Assembly (NCBI GenBank): GCA_964384215.1
Contig: CAYLLB010000009.1
Coordinates: forward strand, 1-64,000
Length of the DNA stretch: 64,000 bases
Source of the DNA: JAJFUV01 sp964384215
GTDB taxonomy: Bacteria > Acidobacteriota > Terriglobia > Bryobacterales > Bryobacteraceae
Direction: 5' to 3'
The position numbers were made by a program, and so were the translations under genes. Numbering within the stretch: the stretch's first letter is position 1; each line of letters opens with the position of its first letter. The notes under the pieces were generated by a model that saw only the letters and a program-made list of their open reading frames with translations, did no database searches and was not told the DNA's origin. Of the stretch, positions 61,259-64,000 are shown one piece after another.

Positions 61259-62428
61259 TCAGTGAAGGACCGGGATCACGGTTCCCGGCGGCTCCAGGAA
61301 CTCGCGGTTGAAGTGCGTGAAGGTGATAAACTGGCACTGGCCGCTCACGCCGCGTTCCCACAGCACGCCCACAGTGCCATCCTTCAAGATGCTGATGTCT
61401 GAATATGCCGACAGCCCCCCATAGATGAGGTGTTCGTTGACGAAGGTTTGGCCCTCGTCGTAACTCACGCGGACTACCAGGCGGCGACGCGCGTTGCCCT
61501 GCGGGCCGGTCCACAGGATGCGGTCGCGATCAGCGCCGGCCTTCGCCGAAGTGAAGCGTTCTATGCCGGTAGCAACGGGCGTGACGATCTCACCATTGCG
61601 CGGTGTGGACCATGTCTCGCCACCGTCCCGGCTGAACATGACCCAGCGCGCATCGCCGCCACCTTGCCGCGCGTCCATCAGAATGGTGCCGTCGGCCAGT
61701 TCGACCAGTTCGTTTTCGTCGGTGATGGCGCGGACCTGGGGGCCGCGCTTCCAGGTAGCGCCGTGGTCATCGCTATAAAGCACATAGGAGCGCATGTTGT
61801 GCATCTGACCCCGGAAAGTGCCACTGGCGGCGTACACCGCGCACGTGTCCGGGCAGGCCGCCGCGGGCAGGATCAGGCGTCCCGTACGCGTCTGTATGGC
61901 GCCGCCAGGGCCAAGGAACATGGCGCGCCAGTTGTCGAAATCGCGCGACTCGCGGGTGATGTCGCGGGGCGCCGACCAGGTCTGCCCGTTGTCGTCGCTA
62001 TAGCGCAGCCAGGCCTGGTTGTCCGTGGTGCCGGCACGCGAATTCTCGGTGCCTTTGCCCGGCTCCCAGCGGTTGAAGGCGATCCACAGCCGTCCGTTCG
62101 AACGGTCCAGTACCGGCGTCGGGTTGGACGCTCCCCACTTCTCTCCTGGGTTGTCAACGATCTGCATCCTGGACCACGTCGCGCCATTGTCAGTGCTGCG
62201 CTTCGCCACCAGGTCGATGTCGCCGCCGCCCGGGTCGTTCTGGTTTTCCTTGCGGGCCTCGGCAAAGGCGACCAGCGAGCCGTCTTGCGCGGTGACAATG
62301 GCGGGAATGCGATAGGTGTGGTAGCCGTCCTCTCCGGCGCGGAAGACATCCGTGTGGGTAATGAAAGCGTCCGCCGCCAAGGCGAGGGCGGGGATCAACA
62401 AAGGCATCCAAAGCAGCTTCTTGGTCAT
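61259..62428 (-). CDS. Exo-sialidase (GH33)
   Basis: Sialidases remove terminal sialic acids. The 389-residue protein starts at ATG 62428 with a signal peptide ('LLWMPLLIPALALA'). It has the RIP motif 'YHTYRIPAIV' and five Asp-box repeats: 'STDNGATW', 'SDDNGQTW', 'SDDHGATW', 'SRDGGETW', 'SYDEGQTF', the signature of a six-bladed sialidase propeller. A Glu and a Tyr in 'PVATGIERFTSAKAG' and nearby could be catalytic; I cannot fix them. The IS element lies just downstream. It fits the scavenging of host or glycoprotein sugars. Confidence 0.9.
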   Translation of the reverse strand: MTKKLLWMPLLIPALALAADAFITHTDVFRAGEDGYHTYRIPAIVTAQDGSLVAFAEARKENQNDPGGGDIDLVAKRSTDNGATWSRMQIVDNPGEKWGASNPTPVLDRSNGRLWIAFNRWEPGKGTENSRAGTTDNQAWLRYSDDNGQTWSAPRDITRESRDFDNWRAMFLGPGGAIQTRTGRLILPAAACPDTCAVYAASGTFRGQMHNMRSYVLYSDDHGATWKRGPQVRAITDENELVELADGTILMDARQGGGDARWVMFSRDGGETWSTPRNGEIVTPVATGIERFTSAKAGADRDRILWTGPQGNARRRLVVRVSYDEGQTFVNEHLIYGGLSAYSDISILKDGTVGVLWERGVSGQCQFITFTHFNREFLEPPGTVIPVLH

Positions 62429-62496
62429 AGGCGTTGACAGCATATCATGTCCCGGCGGCCTCCGGAACGGCGCATTTTCCGCCGATAGGATGTGTG

Positions 62497-63126
62497 GTGA
62501 GGCCTACCGTGTCCGTTCTCATCCTGGCTGCGAGCGCCGCCCTCGCGCAGGAGCCCAAGGATCCATACGAGGCCGTTCGTGCCGCCATGGAAGCATCGAT
62601 CGCCAAACAGCGCGCGTCCGTGCGCAGCCAGGTGAAAGCCGCCGAAGCCGGGCAGGACTCCTTCTTTACCGTGCCCTGGCCGCGTCCGGCTGTCCAATAT
62701 GCCGCTGCCGGCGAGGGCGACGAACCCGGGTGCCAGCCGCTGCCAAAGGCCTTGATCGGAACTTACATCGAAGGACTCGCGGAGCGCGAAGGGCTCACCC
62801 CGGATCTGCTGCGCGCTGTCATCAACAGGGAGTCCGGCTACCGGCCATGCGTCGTTTCGAAAAAGGGCGCCATGGGCCTCATGCAGCTTATGCCCGCGAC
62901 GGCGGCCGAGTTCGGCGTAAAGAACCCGTTCGACCCGGTCGAGAACATGGACGCCGGCGCACGGCTGCTGAAGAAACTCGTGAAGCGTTACGGCGGGGAC
63001 TTGGCTCTGGCGCTGGGCGCTTACAACGCCGGTTCTTCGCGCGTGGATTCGGCCGGCGGGGTCCCCCGAATCCCCGAAACCGTCGATTACGTCGCCGGTA
63101 TCCTTGAGGAATTACAGGTACGCTAA
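62497..63126 (+). CDS. Lytic transglycosylase (SLT domain)
   Basis: From GTG 62497 (AGGA site six bases upstream) the 209-residue product has a signal peptide ('VLILAASAALAQ'), a charged linker, and an SLT domain (about 95-205) with the catalytic Glu in 'AVINRESGYRP', 'GAMGLMQLMPATAAEFG' and 'ALGAYNAGSSRV'. It cleaves peptidoglycan between MurNAc and GlcNAc, leaving anhydro-muropeptides. Upstream GTG 62494 and TTG 62434 are alternatives, but the latter lies within the divergent sialidase promoter region. Length is that of short SLT proteins. Confidence 0.9.
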   Translation: MRPTVSVLILAASAALAQEPKDPYEAVRAAMEASIAKQRASVRSQVKAAEAGQDSFFTVPWPRPAVQYAAAGEGDEPGCQPLPKALIGTYIEGLAEREGLTPDLLRAVINRESGYRPCVVSKKGAMGLMQLMPATAAEFGVKNPFDPVENMDAGARLLKKLVKRYGGDLALALGAYNAGSSRVDSAGGVPRIPETVDYVAGILEELQVR

Positions 63127-63205
63127 GTACAAAGTTGCGAAAGGACCGCCCCACTCGCGGCATGATCCGGATTGAGGATATGCTGGATTGCACGGCGCGA
63201 CGCCC

Positions 63206-64000
63206 ATGATTGCCCTTCTCGTTCTGGCCCTTTCCGTTGTCGCAATCGTCCTGCTGGTGATGGTCGGGCGGCTGAAGCGGCGTCTGGAAGAGGCTGAAGA
63301 GCGGCAGCGCGAAACCATTGCGCGGGTGTATGCCCTCGAACTTCGGCAGGAGGTACGTCCCGCGCCTCTTCCTCCGCCGCTGCCTCCTCCGGCCATTGCC
63401 GCGCCCATTCCATCGCAGGTCGAAGAACCCGCGGTGCCTCCGGCCGTCGAGCCGCGTCCTGTGCTTGAAGCTGCGCCCGGTCCCACCTGGGGCGAACGGA
63501 TGCGCGAGAAGATGCAAGGCGAAGAGTGGGAAGCGGTCGTCGGCGGAAGCTGGCTCAACAAACTGGGCGTGCTGGTGACGGTCGTCGGGTTGGCGCTGTT
63601 CCTGAGCTATTCGCTGAGCCACATGGGACCGGCCGGGCGCGTGGCTGCCGGCTACATGCTTGGTCTGGCGATGCTGGGTGCCGGGGTAGCACTGGAACGC
63701 CGGCCGCGGTATCTGGTTTACGGACGCGGGTTGATCGGCGGCGGGTGGGCCGCGGTCTACTTCACTTCTTACGCCGCGCATGCTCTCGACGCCGCGCGGG
63801 TGATCGAGGACCCGCGAGCCGGGGCCGTGCTGCTCGCTGCCGTTTCCGCGGCCATGGTGGTACACGCATTGCGCTACCGCTCGCAGACGGTCACCGGCCT
63901 GGCCTATTTTGTGGGCTTCATCACGCTGTCCATCACGCCTGTCACGGCGTTTTCGGTGGCCGCGCTGGTGCCGCTGGCCGCGTCGCTGGCCTATCTGGCC
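63206..64000 (+). CDS. DUF2339 multi-pass membrane protein (partial, runs off the window)
   Basis: The frame begins at ATG 63206 and is open to the window end (265 codons). It opens with a transmembrane helix ('LLVLALSVVAIVLLVMVG'), a coiled/proline-rich linker (about 25-95, with 'PAPLPPPLPPPAIAAP'), then 'EWEAVVGGSWLNKLGVLVTVVGLALFLSYSLSHMGPAGRV', the start of DUF2339, followed by membrane helices ('RRPRYLVYGRGLIGGGWAAVYFTSYAAHAL'; cited here as motif). The family is made of many-helix membrane proteins of unknown role. About two-thirds of the protein is probably beyond the window. It follows the lytic transglycosylase by 79 bases. Confidence 0.85.
   Translation, partial: MIALLVLALSVVAIVLLVMVGRLKRRLEEAEERQRETIARVYALELRQEVRPAPLPPPLPPPAIAAPIPSQVEEPAVPPAVEPRPVLEAAPGPTWGERMREKMQGEEWEAVVGGSWLNKLGVLVTVVGLALFLSYSLSHMGPAGRVAAGYMLGLAMLGAGVALERRPRYLVYGRGLIGGGWAAVYFTSYAAHALDAARVIEDPRAGAVLLAAVSAAMVVHALRYRSQTVTGLAYFVGFITLSITPVTAFSVAALVPLAASLAYLA

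Noticed and set aside
62434..62439. Perfect TTGACA on the plus strand before the lytic transglycosylase
   Set aside because: No acceptable -10 sits 16-18 bases downstream.

Overview
The window looks like chromosome of an Acidobacteriota member, most likely the Bryobacterales/Solibacter branch. The basis is high GC, proteins with the Solibacter-type TIGR03437 C-terminal domain and SBBP-like repeats, an Oar-like TonB receptor, DUF2961 and other lineage-typical secreted glycosidase-like proteins, and a hopanoid locus. This is inferred from content; there is no rRNA here. I see no tRNA, CRISPR array, prophage or plasmid module.

Layout. 0-5 kb: a divergent pair of surface-glycan style units (methyltransferase with TIGR03437-like domains, TIG-like protein and TIM-barrel-like protein leftward; a Wzt-like carbohydrate-binding protein with a collapsed ATPase domain rightward), then an EamA permease. 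5-10 kb: TonB receptor with a His-rich loop, then a LytS/LytR-type two-component pair. 10-15 kb: a solute:sodium symporter, a 75-aa membrane protein and ilvD in one operon, and a propeller-type secreted protein. 15-25 kb: a leftward hopanoid operon ispH-shc-hpnH-hpnA-hpnG-MDR-MDR-hpnC-hpnD. 25-30 kb: mutarotase-like protein, DUF2961 protein, ArsB/SLC13-type permease, methyltransferase (possible frameshift) and a Cys-rich protein. 30-34.5 kb: dGTPase, TPR membrane protein, LuxR-type regulator and an RsbV/RsbW-like switch, then a methyltransferase. 34.5-43 kb: an OYE/GltD-like flavo-iron-sulfur fusion, a GGDEF(degenerate)-EAL protein, a TPR/outer-membrane-barrel protein overlapping a TIM-barrel glycosidase-like protein, and a LolD-like ATPase. 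43-49 kb: clpC and a divergent membrane pyrophosphatase with its own promoter and attenuator-like leader, then a dead REP-associated transposase next to REP-type hairpins. 49-62.5 kb: a Tat-exported glycosidase-like protein, a GH2 enzyme, a multiply broken Oar-like receptor, a TIGR03437 protein with an IS1380-family element just upstream, and a GH33 sialidase. 62.5-64 kb: a lytic transglycosylase and the start of a DUF2339 membrane protein.

How it fits together. The best-defined pathway is hopanoid synthesis: isoprenoid precursor supply (IspH), squalene formation (HpnC, HpnD), cyclisation (Shc), adenosyl side-chain addition (HpnH) and its trimming (HpnG), with HpnA. The usual last squalene step, HpnE, is missing from the cluster and two zinc-type MDR dehydrogenases sit in the operon. 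Much of the rest is envelope and polysaccharide biology: glycan export or binding, c-di-GMP turnover, glycosidases and TonB receptors.
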